From Leucothrix mucor DSM 2157 (GTDB lineage Bacteria > Pseudomonadota > Gammaproteobacteria > Thiotrichales > Thiotrichaceae): a DNA stretch of 64,000 nt. Below are positions 1 to 9,678 of this stretch, in pieces. Position numbers and translations under genes: made by a program. The notes under the pieces were generated by a model. That model was not told the origin of the DNA and searched no databases. It saw only the letters and a list, made by a program, of their open reading frames with translations. Within the stretch, counting starts at the first letter, position 1, and each line of letters starts with the position of its first letter. The stretch is taken from assembly GCF_000419525.1 (NCBI RefSeq), contig NZ_ATTE01000001.1, positions 1,922,001 through 1,986,000 of the forward strand. Direction: 5' to 3'.

Positions 1-2
1 AA

Positions 3-1727
3 CGCATGCTGGAAGTAGTTGATGGAGAATTCCAGAACTACAAAGCTAAAGATGGCGCGTATGTACGTGAGAATTTCTTTGGTAAATACCCTGAGCTGAA
101 AGCCATGGTATCTAAAATGTCGGATGATGATATCTGGCGTTTGAACCGTGGTGGTCACGATCCTCACAAGGTATATGCGGCATATCATGCGGCAGTTAAC
201 CACAAAGGTCAGCCTACCGTTATTTTGGCACACACTGTAAAAGGTTACGGTATGGGCGCTGCGGGTCAGGGTCAAAACCGCACACACAGCCAGAAGAAGC
301 TAAACGAAGAAGAGATGATGGACTTCGCAAAGCGCTTCAACATCCCAATCAGTGATGAAGATGCAGCTGCAGCAAACTACTATCTGCCTCCGATTGACAG
401 TGAAGAACGTCAGTACATGCTGGCTCGTCGTAAAGAATTGGGTGGTTCGATTCCGGTTCGTAACACGACTGCGGCACCACTGAGCATTCCTGAGCTGGAT
501 GTATTAGCACCAATCTTACAAGGTTCCGGCGATCGTGAAATGTCTACAACAATGGCATTTGTACGTATTCTGACGATCCTGACGCGTGATAAGAAACTGG
601 GCAAACACATCGTTCCAATCGTCCCTGACGAAGCCCGCACCTTTGGTATGGAAGGTATGTTCCGTCAGTTAGGTATTCACTCTTCTGTAGGCCAGTTATA
701 CGAGCCACAGGATAAAGATCAGGTTATGTTCTATAAAGAGGACAAATCCGGTCAGATTCTGGAAGAAGGTATCAACGAAGCAGGCGCATTCTCCTCATGG
801 ATTGCGGCGGCAACGTCATACAGCGCGCACGGCGTAAATATGGTTCCATTCTATATTTACTACTCCATGTTTGGTTTCCAGCGTATTGGTGACTTGGCTT
901 GGGCAGCAGGTGACTGTCGTTCACGTGGATTCTTGATTGGTGCAACCGCAGGTCGTACGACGCTGGCGGGTGAAGGCCTGCAACATCAGGATGGACACGG
1001 CATGGTTCAGGCTGCGCTGATTCCTAACTGTATTAGTTATGACCCAACCTTCTCTTATGAGATGGCGGTGATCATTCATGACGGTATGCGCCGCATGTAT
1101 GTGAATCAGGAAGATATCTACTACTACATCACTGCAATGAACGAGAACTACCAGCAGCCTGCGCTGCCTGAAGGTGCCAACGAAGGCATTCTTAAAGGTA
1201 TGTACTTGTTCCAAGGTGGCGGCAAGAAGAAGAAGAAGGTTCAGTTACTAGGTTCCGGTACGATTCTGCGCGAAGCCATTGCTGCAGCCGAGATTCTGAG
1301 CGAAGAATGGGGCGTGGACTCCGATATCTGGAGCTGCACAAGCTTCAATGAATTGGCTCGTGAAGCGAATGATGTTGAGCGTTGGAACCGTCTGCACCCA
1401 CTGGAAAATCCAAAAGTGCCATACGTTTCTCAACTGCTGAAAGGCCATCGCGGCCCTGTGATTGCGGCAACGGATTATATCCGCCAATATCCAGAGCAAA
1501 TTCGCCAATGGGTTCCAGCGCGTTACTCAGTACTGGGTACAGATGGTTACGGCCGCAGTGACACTCGTGTTGAATTGCGTCGTCACTTCGAAGTTAACGC
1601 AACCCACATCGTGGTTGCTGCACTGAAAGCCTTGGCAGACGAAGGCACATTGCCAGCCGCTAAGGTTGCTGAAGCGATTGAGAAGTACGGCATCGACGTT
1701 GATAAAACCAACCCACTACACGCCTGA
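3..1727 (+). CDS. aceE: Pyruvate dehydrogenase E1 component, C-terminal two thirds (5' end outside window)
   Basis: This is the homodimeric-type E1 that decarboxylates pyruvate with thiamine diphosphate and acetylates the lipoyl groups of E2. The reading frame is open to the left edge, so the N-terminal part (about 310 residues if the family length near 885 holds) is missing. The visible 573+ residues align from memory with E. coli AceE throughout: DGAYVRENFFGKYPE, NRGGHDPHK, DEARTFGMEGMFRQ, PFYIYYSMFGFQRIGDL, GEGLQHQDGHG and LGTDGYGRSD are all recognisable. A lysine run (GGGKKKKKVQLLGSG) sits in a surface-loop position. The stop is followed after 10 bp by aceF with a good GAGGAG ribosome site, so the genes are one operon with lpdA. 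Confidence 0.97.
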   Translation, partial: RMLEVVDGEFQNYKAKDGAYVRENFFGKYPELKAMVSKMSDDDIWRLNRGGHDPHKVYAAYHAAVNHKGQPTVILAHTVKGYGMGAAGQGQNRTHSQKKLNEEEMMDFAKRFNIPISDEDAAAANYYLPPIDSEERQYMLARRKELGGSIPVRNTTAAPLSIPELDVLAPILQGSGDREMSTTMAFVRILTILTRDKKLGKHIVPIVPDEARTFGMEGMFRQLGIHSSVGQLYEPQDKDQVMFYKEDKSGQILEEGINEAGAFSSWIAAATSYSAHGVNMVPFYIYYSMFGFQRIGDLAWAAGDCRSRGFLIGATAGRTTLAGEGLQHQDGHGMVQAALIPNCISYDPTFSYEMAVIIHDGMRRMYVNQEDIYYYITAMNENYQQPALPEGANEGILKGMYLFQGGGKKKKKVQLLGSGTILREAIAAAEILSEEWGVDSDIWSCTSFNELAREANDVERWNRLHPLENPKVPYVSQLLKGHRGPVIAATDYIRQYPEQIRQWVPARYSVLGTDGYGRSDTRVELRRHFEVNATHIVVAALKALADEGTLPAAKVAEAIEKYGIDVDKTNPLHA

Positions 1728-1737
1728 GGAGATAATT

Positions 1738-3399
1738 ATGTCGATTAAAAACATTGTTGTACCCGATATTGGTGATTTTGATGAAGTTGAAATCATCGAA
1801 GTGCTGGTGGCGGTCGGTGATCGCGTTGAAGTTGAGGACTCGCTGATTACGGTTGAGTCTGATAAAGCTTCGATGGAAATCCCAAGCTCAGATGCGGGAA
1901 TCGTTAAAGAAGTAAAGGTGAGTGTCGGCGATAAAATCGCAGAAGGTAGCCTGGTTATTACTTTGGAAGTGGATGCAGCAGCTGACGCTGCGCCTGCGGA
2001 GGCTCCGGTGGAAACACCAGCCCCTGCGGCGGCACCTGCTCCGGCTCCAGCCGCCCCTGCACCAGCAGCTCCGGTTGCTGCGGCAGCGCCAGCTGGCCCG
2101 GTTGAAGTGTTAGTACCAGACATTGGTGATTTTGACTCAGTTGAAATCATTGAAGTACTGGTCGCTGTTGGCGATCGCGTTGAAGTTGAGGACTCGCTGA
2201 TTACAGTTGAGTCTGATAAAGCTTCGATGGAAATCCCAAGTTCACACGCCGGTACCGTCAAAGAGCTAAAAGTTAGCGTTGGCGATAATGTAGCCAAAGG
2301 TAGCTTGGTATTGATTTTGGATGCTGACGCAGATGCTGCGGCACCTGCTCCAGCGGCGAGTGAACCTGCAGCGGCTCCGGCTCCTGCGGCAACACCAGCG
2401 CCAGCTCCGGCAGCAGCCCCTGCTCCAGTGGCAGAAGCACCAAAGCAATCACCCACCGCTAATATTGATGAGGTTAGTTTTAAGCGTGCTTACGCCAGCC
2501 CTTCTGTTCGCCGCTTAGCGCGTGAGCTGGGTGTTGACTTAGGCAAGGTAAACGGTAGCGGCCGCAAAAAACGCATTGTTAAGGATGATATCTTTAGCCA
2601 TGTGAAAGCCGTCATGACAGCCCCTGCTCCAAAAGCGGCTCCGGCTGCGGGTGGTTCAGGATTTGGCATTGCGCCAATGCCAGCCATTGATTTCAGCAAA
2701 TGGGGCGACATTGAAACGCAGCCTCTGAGCAAAATCAACAAGCTGACTGGTGAATACCTACATCGAAGCTGGGTGAGCATCCCTCACGTCACGCAATTTG
2801 ACGAAGCGGATATCACCGAGATGGAAGCATTCCGCAAGCAAGTGGCTAAGGAAATGGAGAAAGAAGGCGTGAAAATTACGCCGCTGGCTTTCATTATCAA
2901 AGCCGTAGTTGCCAGCATGAAGGCCTTCCCTCGCTTTAACAGCTCGCTGGATTCAACCGGTGAAAATCTGGTGATGAAGCAATACTTCAACATTGGTATT
3001 GCGGTGAATACGCCAGATGGCTTGGTGGTTCCGGTTATCACGGATGCCGACAAGAAGACTTTGGTTGAATTGTCGAATGAAATTCGTGAGTTTGCTGGTA
3101 AAGCGCGCAACAAGAAACTGAAGCCTGCTGAAATGCAAGGCGGTTGTTTCACTATCTCTAGTCTGGGTGGTATTGGTGGAACGGCTTACACGCCAATCAT
3201 CAATGGCGCTGAAGTGGCAATTCTGGGTGTTTCTAACACTCGTACTTCACCAGTCTGGGATGGCAGCAGCTTCCAGCCACGTCAAATCCTGCCATTGTCA
3301 TTATCGTATGACCATCGCGTGATTGATGGTGTTGCTGGTGCGCAGTTCACGACTTACTTATGCCGCATGTTGAGCGACGTGCGCCGTTTACTGGTTTAG
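1738..3399 (+). CDS. aceF: Pyruvate dehydrogenase E2, dihydrolipoyl acetyltransferase with two lipoyl domains
   Basis: Core of the pyruvate dehydrogenase complex; transfers the acetyl group from lipoyl-lysine to CoA. The ATG at 1738 is preceded by GAGGAGAT and gives 553 residues; the frame is open further upstream inside aceE but that extension is not E2-like. Domains in order: lipoyl domain 1 (about 1-78, lipoyl Lys43 in SDKAS), Ala/Pro linker, lipoyl domain 2 (about 120-197, Lys161), a second Ala/Pro linker, the peripheral subunit-binding domain (YASPSVRRLARELGVDL), another linker, then the catalytic domain ending with the active-site motif SYDHRVIDG. The two lipoyl domains are nearly identical even at DNA level. 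E. coli has three lipoyl domains, many other gammaproteobacteria two. Confidence 0.97.
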   Translation: MSIKNIVVPDIGDFDEVEIIEVLVAVGDRVEVEDSLITVESDKASMEIPSSDAGIVKEVKVSVGDKIAEGSLVITLEVDAAADAAPAEAPVETPAPAAAPAPAPAAPAPAAPVAAAAPAGPVEVLVPDIGDFDSVEIIEVLVAVGDRVEVEDSLITVESDKASMEIPSSHAGTVKELKVSVGDNVAKGSLVLILDADADAAAPAPAASEPAAAPAPAATPAPAPAAAPAPVAEAPKQSPTANIDEVSFKRAYASPSVRRLARELGVDLGKVNGSGRKKRIVKDDIFSHVKAVMTAPAPKAAPAAGGSGFGIAPMPAIDFSKWGDIETQPLSKINKLTGEYLHRSWVSIPHVTQFDEADITEMEAFRKQVAKEMEKEGVKITPLAFIIKAVVASMKAFPRFNSSLDSTGENLVMKQYFNIGIAVNTPDGLVVPVITDADKKTLVELSNEIREFAGKARNKKLKPAEMQGGCFTISSLGGIGGTAYTPIINGAEVAILGVSNTRTSPVWDGSSFQPRQILPLSLSYDHRVIDGVAGAQFTTYLCRMLSDVRRLLV

Positions 3400-3408
3400 G
3401 AGAATCTC

Positions 3409-5178
3409 ATGAGTCAGCAAATTGAAATTAAAGTCCCGAATATCGGCGATTTTGACGGCGTAGAAGTAATCGAAGTACTGGTTGGCGTCGGTGACGTGGT
3501 TGCAGCAGAAGATTCACTGATTACCGTGGAGTCTGATAAAGCCTCCATGGAAATCCCTTGCTCGGATAGCGGAACAATTACCGAAGTATTGGTAAACGTT
3601 GGCGATACCGTGGCAGAAGGCAGTGTGATTTTCAAACTGGAATCTGGCGCTGCAGCGGCTAGTGAGCCTGCTCCGGCAGCCGCTGCTGAGCCAGCACCTG
3701 CCCCAAAAGCTGAACCTGCTGCGGCGCCAGCGCCAACGGCAGCCACATTCTCAGGTGAATCAGATCAGCATGCACAGTTAGTCGTTCTGGGCTCCGGCCC
3801 GGGCGGCTACACCGCAGCATTCCGCGCGGCCGATTTGGGCCAGAATGTCATCATGATCGAGCGCTACGAGAGTATCGGTGGTGTGTGTCTGAATGTGGGT
3901 TGTATTCCATCCAAGGCCTTACTGCACACCGCTGAAATCATCAATGAAGCCGCAGAATTTGGGCATCAGGGTGTGACGTTCTCCGAACCAGAGATTGACT
4001 TGGACAAGCTGCGCGCGCACAAAGATGATGTGGTGGGTAAATTAACCGGTGGTTTGAAAGGTCTGGCTAAGCAACGCAAAGTCACGATCGTTAAAGGCTA
4101 CGGTAAATTTACTTCAGCCAATACCATTAACGTGGTCGATGAAGATGGCGCTTCTCAAGTAATCAGCTTTGATAATTGCATTATCGCTGCGGGTTCTCGA
4201 GTCACTAAGTTGCCATTTATTCCTTGGGATGACCCACGCGTAATCGACTCCACTGGCGCGCTGGAATTGGCAGAAGTGCCTGAGCGTATGCTGGTGGTTG
4301 GTGGCGGTATCATTGGTCTGGAAATGGCCACGGTATACGATGCACTGGGCTCCAAGATCACCGTTGTTGAATTATCGCCGGGCTTAATTCCGGGACCGGA
4401 TCGTGACTTGATTCGCCCACTGGAAAAGCGCATTAAGGCTAAATATGAAAATATTTACCTGAACACTAAAGTGACCGCCATTGAGCCAACAGAAGCAGGT
4501 TTAGTCTGTCATTTTGAAGGTGATAAAGCGCCAGCAACTGAAACCTTTGACCGGGTTCTAGTGGCAATTGGTCGTAGCCCGAATGGCTTGGCAATTGATG
4601 CAGACAAAGCCGGCGTACAGGTTGATGAGCGTGGCTTTATCAGCGTGGACAAGCAGATGCGTACCAATGTCGATCACATCTTTGCGATCGGTGACATTGT
4701 TGGTCAGCCTATGCTGGCACACAAAGCCACTCACGAAGGTAAGGTTGCGGCAGAAGTTATTGCAGGCCATAAGGCTTACTTTGATGCTCGCACTATTCCT
4801 TCTGTTGCTTATACCGATCCTGAAATTGCATGGATGGGTGAAAGTGAAGAGTCGTGCAAAGCCAACGGGATTGCCTATACTAAGGGTGTATTCCCTTGGG
4901 CAGCCAGCGGACGCTCATTGAGCCGTGGCCGTAACGAAGGTATGACCAAGGTATTGTTTGATAAGGAAACCGGTCACTTAATCGGCGCCGGTATCGTGGG
5001 CAACAATGCCGGCGAACTGATTGCTGAGGCAGTACTGGCGCTTGAGATGAATGCAGATGCTCACGATATCGGGCTAACCATTCACCCTCACCCAACCTTA
5101 TCCGAGACCTTAAACTTCGCAGCGGAAGTTGCTGAAGGGACTTGTACGGATATTTACGCACCGAAGAAAAAAGGTTGA
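3409..5178 (+). CDS. lpdA: Dihydrolipoyl dehydrogenase (E3) carrying an N-terminal lipoyl domain
   Basis: FAD enzyme that reoxidises dihydrolipoamide with NAD+. The protein has 589 residues, longer than the usual 470-480 because it begins with a complete lipoyl domain (about 1-78, lipoyl Lys44 in SDKAS) and an Ala/Pro linker (about 80-112). The E3 fold follows: FAD-binding GSGPGGY, the redox-active disulfide C160-C165 in [12 protein letters not shown]-binding GGGIIGLE and the C-terminal HPHPTLSE with the catalytic His. It starts 9 bp after aceF with TTAGGAGA upstream, completing aceE-aceF-lpdA. Lipoylated E3 proteins are established in Neisseria and Ralstonia-type PDH operons; the dedicated E3 here probably serves PDH only. 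Confidence 0.97.
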   Translation: MSQQIEIKVPNIGDFDGVEVIEVLVGVGDVVAAEDSLITVESDKASMEIPCSDSGTITEVLVNVGDTVAEGSVIFKLESGAAAASEPAPAAAAEPAPAPKAEPAAAPAPTAATFSGESDQHAQLVVLGSGPGGYTAAFRAADLGQNVIMIERYESIGGVCLNVGCIPSKALLHTAEIINEAAEFGHQGVTFSEPEIDLDKLRAHKDDVVGKLTGGLKGLAKQRKVTIVKGYGKFTSANTINVVDEDGASQVISFDNCIIAAGSRVTKLPFIPWDDPRVIDSTGALELAEVPERMLVVGGGIIGLEMATVYDALGSKITVVELSPGLIPGPDRDLIRPLEKRIKAKYENIYLNTKVTAIEPTEAGLVCHFEGDKAPATETFDRVLVAIGRSPNGLAIDADKAGVQVDERGFISVDKQMRTNVDHIFAIGDIVGQPMLAHKATHEGKVAAEVIAGHKAYFDARTIPSVAYTDPEIAWMGESEESCKANGIAYTKGVFPWAASGRSLSRGRNEGMTKVLFDKETGHLIGAGIVGNNAGELIAEAVLALEMNADAHDIGLTIHPHPTLSETLNFAAEVAEGTCTDIYAPKKKG

Positions 5179-5182
5179 TCCC

Positions 5183-5728
5183 ATGCAGACGCCAGAGAGT
5201 ATTCTGACATTTTGGTATAGCGAACCGATGAAATCTCATTGGTTCTCATCAACGCCCGAGATCGACGCGTTGATTACCCAAAATTATGAATCACTCTGGC
5301 GCGCTGCCGCTGATGGTCAGCTGGATACTTGGCAAGACAGCCCTGAGGGTTGTCTTGCTTTGTGTATCGTGCTGGATCAATTTCCACTCAATATGTTTCG
5401 TGGAGAGCCTGCCAGTTTCAGTACTGAGCAAGCCGCAGTTCAAGTGACCAAAGTCGCAATAGAAAAAGGCTTTGATCAGCAACTACCCAAAGAACAACTC
5501 AGTTTTTTATATATGCCGCTAATGCATAGCGAGCATATGCAAGATCAGGACCTATCTGTCGAGCGCTTCGAAGCGTCCGAATTAGAAGGCAATATTCGCT
5601 TTGCCAAACACCATCGTGAGATTGTAGAGCGCTATGGTCGCTTCCCACATCGTAACGCCATTCTTGGGCGTGACAGTAGCGATGCCGAAATCGAATACCT
5701 GAACTCCAAATCAGCCTTTACGGGATAA
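5183..5728 (+). CDS. DUF924 family protein
   Basis: Protein of 181 residues from the ATG at 5183, 4 bp after lpdA; an earlier in-frame ATG lies inside lpdA and is unlikely. It has the features of the DUF924 family: the N-terminal ILTFWYSE, then LCIVLDQFPLNMFRG (family hallmark DQFPRN-like), FLYMPLMHSE, and the C-terminal FAKHHREIVERYGRFPHRNAILGR. All-helical, no signal peptide. Function is not established; the fold is TPR-like in solved members. It may be co-transcribed with the PDH operon simply by proximity. Confidence 0.9.
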   Translation: MQTPESILTFWYSEPMKSHWFSSTPEIDALITQNYESLWRAAADGQLDTWQDSPEGCLALCIVLDQFPLNMFRGEPASFSTEQAAVQVTKVAIEKGFDQQLPKEQLSFLYMPLMHSEHMQDQDLSVERFEASELEGNIRFAKHHREIVERYGRFPHRNAILGRDSSDAEIEYLNSKSAFTG

Positions 5729-5802
5729 GTGATATCAAGCGGTTTTATGCTATTCTAAGCGACCTGATTCACAGAGCCTTACCAACAAGGCGCCCTTCAA
5801 CT

Positions 5803-6534
5803 ATGCCTGTACCTTTATTTAAATATTTTCCGGAAAATCATGCCGGCCGTGACTTTGTTATCGGTGACTTACATGGCATGTTTGAAACACTGGAACAATT
5901 AATGGCTCAGGTCGGTTTTAATACAGAGCAAGATCGCCTTTTCTCTGTGGGTGACTTAGTTGACCGTGGCCCGCAATCAGAGCGCGTGCTCGAGTTTTTA
6001 GGCCAACCTTGGTTTCATGCCCTGCAAGGGAATCACGAAAAGCTATTACTGCAATCGCAAGACTCAGAAGCTGTGTTTAAAGCATGGACTGAGCGCGCAG
6101 GTGGTGCTTGGTGGCTGATGGTTAAGGATGACAAACGTAAAGCCATTATTAGTGCGCTAAGCGAATTACCAATGGCTTTTGAAATCACGACCGCAACCGG
6201 TCAAATTGGTATTGTACACGCCGATATTCCAATCGGACTTGACTGGAAGGCGTTTGTGAAAGGCTTACAGGATGATGAGGAACTACAGCAGCATGCACAG
6301 TGGTCAAGGCTTCGTCATCACTATATCAGTGCTAAAGAAACGGTACCCAAGGTGCCGGGAATTGATTTGCTAGTGGTGGGGCACTCGATTGTCGATAAGC
6401 CATTGCTGGCTGCCAATCTTTACTACATAGATACCGGAGCGGCGTACATTGCTCACGGCATTGATTCAAGGCTTACGATGTTACAAATTCACCCTAAGCG
6501 GGAAGTTCATGACATCAAAACAGGCTCGGAGTGA
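5803..6534 (+). CDS. PrpA/PrpB-like serine/threonine metallophosphoesterase
   Basis: Cytoplasmic dinuclear-metal phosphatase of the lambda phosphatase/PrpA group, 243 residues. The three metal-binding blocks are all present: GDLHG at 21-25, GDLVDRG at 50-56 and GNHE at 76-79, with the later histidines in IVHAD and VVGHSIVD. It lacks the features of ApaH (diadenosine tetraphosphatase) as far as I can judge, although ApaH belongs to the same superfamily and cannot be wholly excluded. It ends 42 bp from the convergent iscR. No specific substrate can be read from the sequence. Confidence 0.88.
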   Translation: MPVPLFKYFPENHAGRDFVIGDLHGMFETLEQLMAQVGFNTEQDRLFSVGDLVDRGPQSERVLEFLGQPWFHALQGNHEKLLLQSQDSEAVFKAWTERAGGAWWLMVKDDKRKAIISALSELPMAFEITTATGQIGIVHADIPIGLDWKAFVKGLQDDEELQQHAQWSRLRHHYISAKETVPKVPGIDLLVVGHSIVDKPLLAANLYYIDTGAAYIAHGIDSRLTMLQIHPKREVHDIKTGSE

Positions 6535-6576
6535 GTCCACACGACTCCCTTGTCCGGCCTGCTTAGCAAACCCGCA

Positions 6577-7059
6577 TCAACTTGCACGCGCAACCGGCTG
6601 GAACATCCGGTTGATGTGACTAGATGTGGTATTTTGTTGTACCGCTATGCGTCTTACTTCCGGGCGCTTAATAAAGTCAGCCAGCGTAATTCCGTTTAGG
6701 AATTCATACAGGCGATGACTTAAATCTTCCCACAACTTGTGCGTCATACAACGATCACCAGCATGGCAGTCTTCATTACCTTGGCATTGTGTACTGTCGA
6801 TTGACTCATCGACGGCCAAAATAATATCCGCCACGCTAATCGCATTGGCAGGCTTACCTAAGCGGTATCCACCGCCTGGGCCACGCACACCTTCTACCAG
6901 CTTCGCTTTACGCAGCTTGGCAAACAGTTGCTCAAGGTATGACAACGAAATTCCCTGACAACTTGAAATATCTGCCAACGTAACCGGACCACTCCGATCA
7001 TTAATGGCGAGATCCATCATCGCAGTTACCGCATACCGACCTTTTGTTGAAAGCTTCAT
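6577..7059 (-). CDS. iscR: Rrf2-family [2Fe-2S] regulator IscR
   Basis: Senses Fe-S cluster status and represses or activates Fe-S biogenesis genes. The 160 residues start [10 protein letters not shown] and carry the winged-helix with the recognition segment near [13 protein letters not shown] and [11 protein letters not shown]. The cluster ligands of E. coli IscR are kept at the same positions: Cys92, Cys98, Cys104 and His107. Unlike most gammaproteobacteria, no iscS, iscU, iscA, hscBA or fdx follows; the next gene downstream is the convergent phosphatase, so this is an orphan copy. The upstream region holds a clear promoter with two IscR-type sites, indicating autoregulation. Confidence 0.95.
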   Translation of the reverse strand: MKLSTKGRYAVTAMMDLAINDRSGPVTLADISSCQGISLSYLEQLFAKLRKAKLVEGVRGPGGGYRLGKPANAISVADIILAVDESIDSTQCQGNEDCHAGDRCMTHKLWEDLSHRLYEFLNGITLADFIKRPEVRRIAVQQNTTSSHINRMFQPVARAS

Positions 7060-7125
7060 CTTTACGAGTCTCCAATCAGCTAAAAATTAACAGTCTTCAT
7101 TTTGGTATAGGTGCAGAGGAAAACA

Positions 7126-7150
7126 ATTACCTAGTGAATTGGTAGGTATT
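7126..7150 (-). promoter_or_regulatory. Candidate type 1 IscR operator (downstream copy)
   Basis: On the minus strand ACCTACCAATTCACTAGGTAAT matches the E. coli iscR operator core (ACCAATT, ACT, GG, AAT in register). It covers the -10 box and the likely transcription start, so two tandem sites flank the promoter as in E. coli iscR. Confidence 0.65.
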
Positions 7151-7175
7151 ATAAATAACCTAGTAGTCTAGTCAA
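7148..7175 (-). promoter_or_regulatory. Sigma-70 promoter of iscR
   Basis: On the minus strand TTGACT (7175-7170) and TATAAT (7153-7148) are separated by 16 bp, a near-consensus promoter about 90 bp ahead of the iscR start. The -35 box and spacer lie inside an IscR-type operator. Confidence 0.8.
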
Positions 7176-7179
7176 TCTT
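7155..7179 (-). promoter_or_regulatory. Candidate type 1 IscR operator (upstream copy)
   Basis: Read on the minus strand the site contains TTGACTA then ACTAGGTTAT, fitting the established type 1 IscR consensus (ATASYYGACTR, three A/T, YAGTCRRSTAT) with the GAC and the distal AGGTTAT conserved. It overlaps the -35 box, as expected for repression. Confidence 0.65.
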
Positions 7180-7217
7180 TATGACAGAGATTTAATCTAT
7201 GAGTCGATTAGTGGGTA

Positions 7218-7658
7218 TTAAAGTTGATGGCCTTGCCTAAGTAAGTACTTGACCCACTTGAATAAAAACCGATTAGTGCGCCAATGACATAATAATTGAG
7301 TATCTGACCGTAATTTACCGCTTGACACTTGTTCGCCTGAAAAATTGCAACGGCGGCTCAATACATTGGCTTGACGGGAGTCATGGTAAATCTGTATGTG
7401 CAGGTCAGGACGCGGGTCATCGCCATTTTCAAAGTCGTAGGTCAGCAGCAACATGGTTGTATGTCGGCATTGCTCCAACACCGTGATGCGAAGCGGTATC
7501 CCCGACTCAACAAAAGAAACCGTATCACCTTCTAATTTACGGATATCACCGCACAGTAGACGCAGCTGCATGTAATTAATTTCATACATTTCCATGAGCG
7601 CGGCGAATGAACGAGGGATCGGTGGAAAAATCGCCTTTTCGATATTGCTCATTATCAT
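7218..7658 (-). CDS. DUF1249 family protein (YqiB-like)
   Basis: Resembles E. coli YqiB from memory: a MEMYEINYMQLRLL segment equals the family MRLCEMNFSQLRRL, and later blocks (VLEQCRHTTMLLL, DLHIQIYHDSRQANVLS, then an asparagine/lysine-rich stretch and NRFLFKWVKYLLRQGH) follow in order. The start is uncertain: ATGs at 7658 and 7652 fit the family length (about 145 residues), while ATGs at 7703 and 7778 would add 15-40 residues without family support. No ribosome site is strong at any of them. Function of the family is unknown. Divergent from pgm. Confidence 0.8.
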   Translation of the reverse strand: MIMSNIEKAIFPPIPRSFAALMEMYEINYMQLRLLCGDIRKLEGDTVSFVESGIPLRITVLEQCRHTTMLLLTYDFENGDDPRPDLHIQIYHDSRQANVLSRRCNFSGEQVSSGKLRSDTQLLCHWRTNRFLFKWVKYLLRQGHQL

Positions 7659-7757
7659 GAGCTCTGATTGGGACAGTGGTTGTTTGATCAGGCTTGTCGT
7701 CATAAGAAAAAGTCTACGGGAAAAGGAGGTACTGCATTGGAGTATGCGGGTTTTTAA

Positions 7758-9470
<1,713 letters not shown>

Positions 9471-9502
9471 AACCACTACCTCCTAAAATATGACCCTTTA
9501 CC

Positions 9503-9535
9503 AACCCGCAAACTGTCGCCAGAATGCGGGTTTTT
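9503..9535 (+). terminator. Rho-independent terminator of pgm
   Basis: AACCCGCA (9503-9510) pairs with TGCGGGTT (9525-9532) around a 14-nt loop, and runs into TTTTT. Confidence 0.75.
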
Positions 9536-9678
9536 ACTTTACGGGTGATTTTTATACGGTAAAGAGCACCGCTCAGCCAGAATAATAATATCGATTCAGC
9601 CTAATCCCCTTATGATGGGCACAGATTACATAATACTCGCATCGAAATAGCACCCAGAATAAGGGGACTCCAATTACT

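Noticed and set aside
1716-2456. 246-residue minus-strand reading frame opposite aceF
   Set aside because: Ser/Thr/Ala low-complexity product caused by the Ala/Pro linkers and repeated lipoyl domains on the plus strand.
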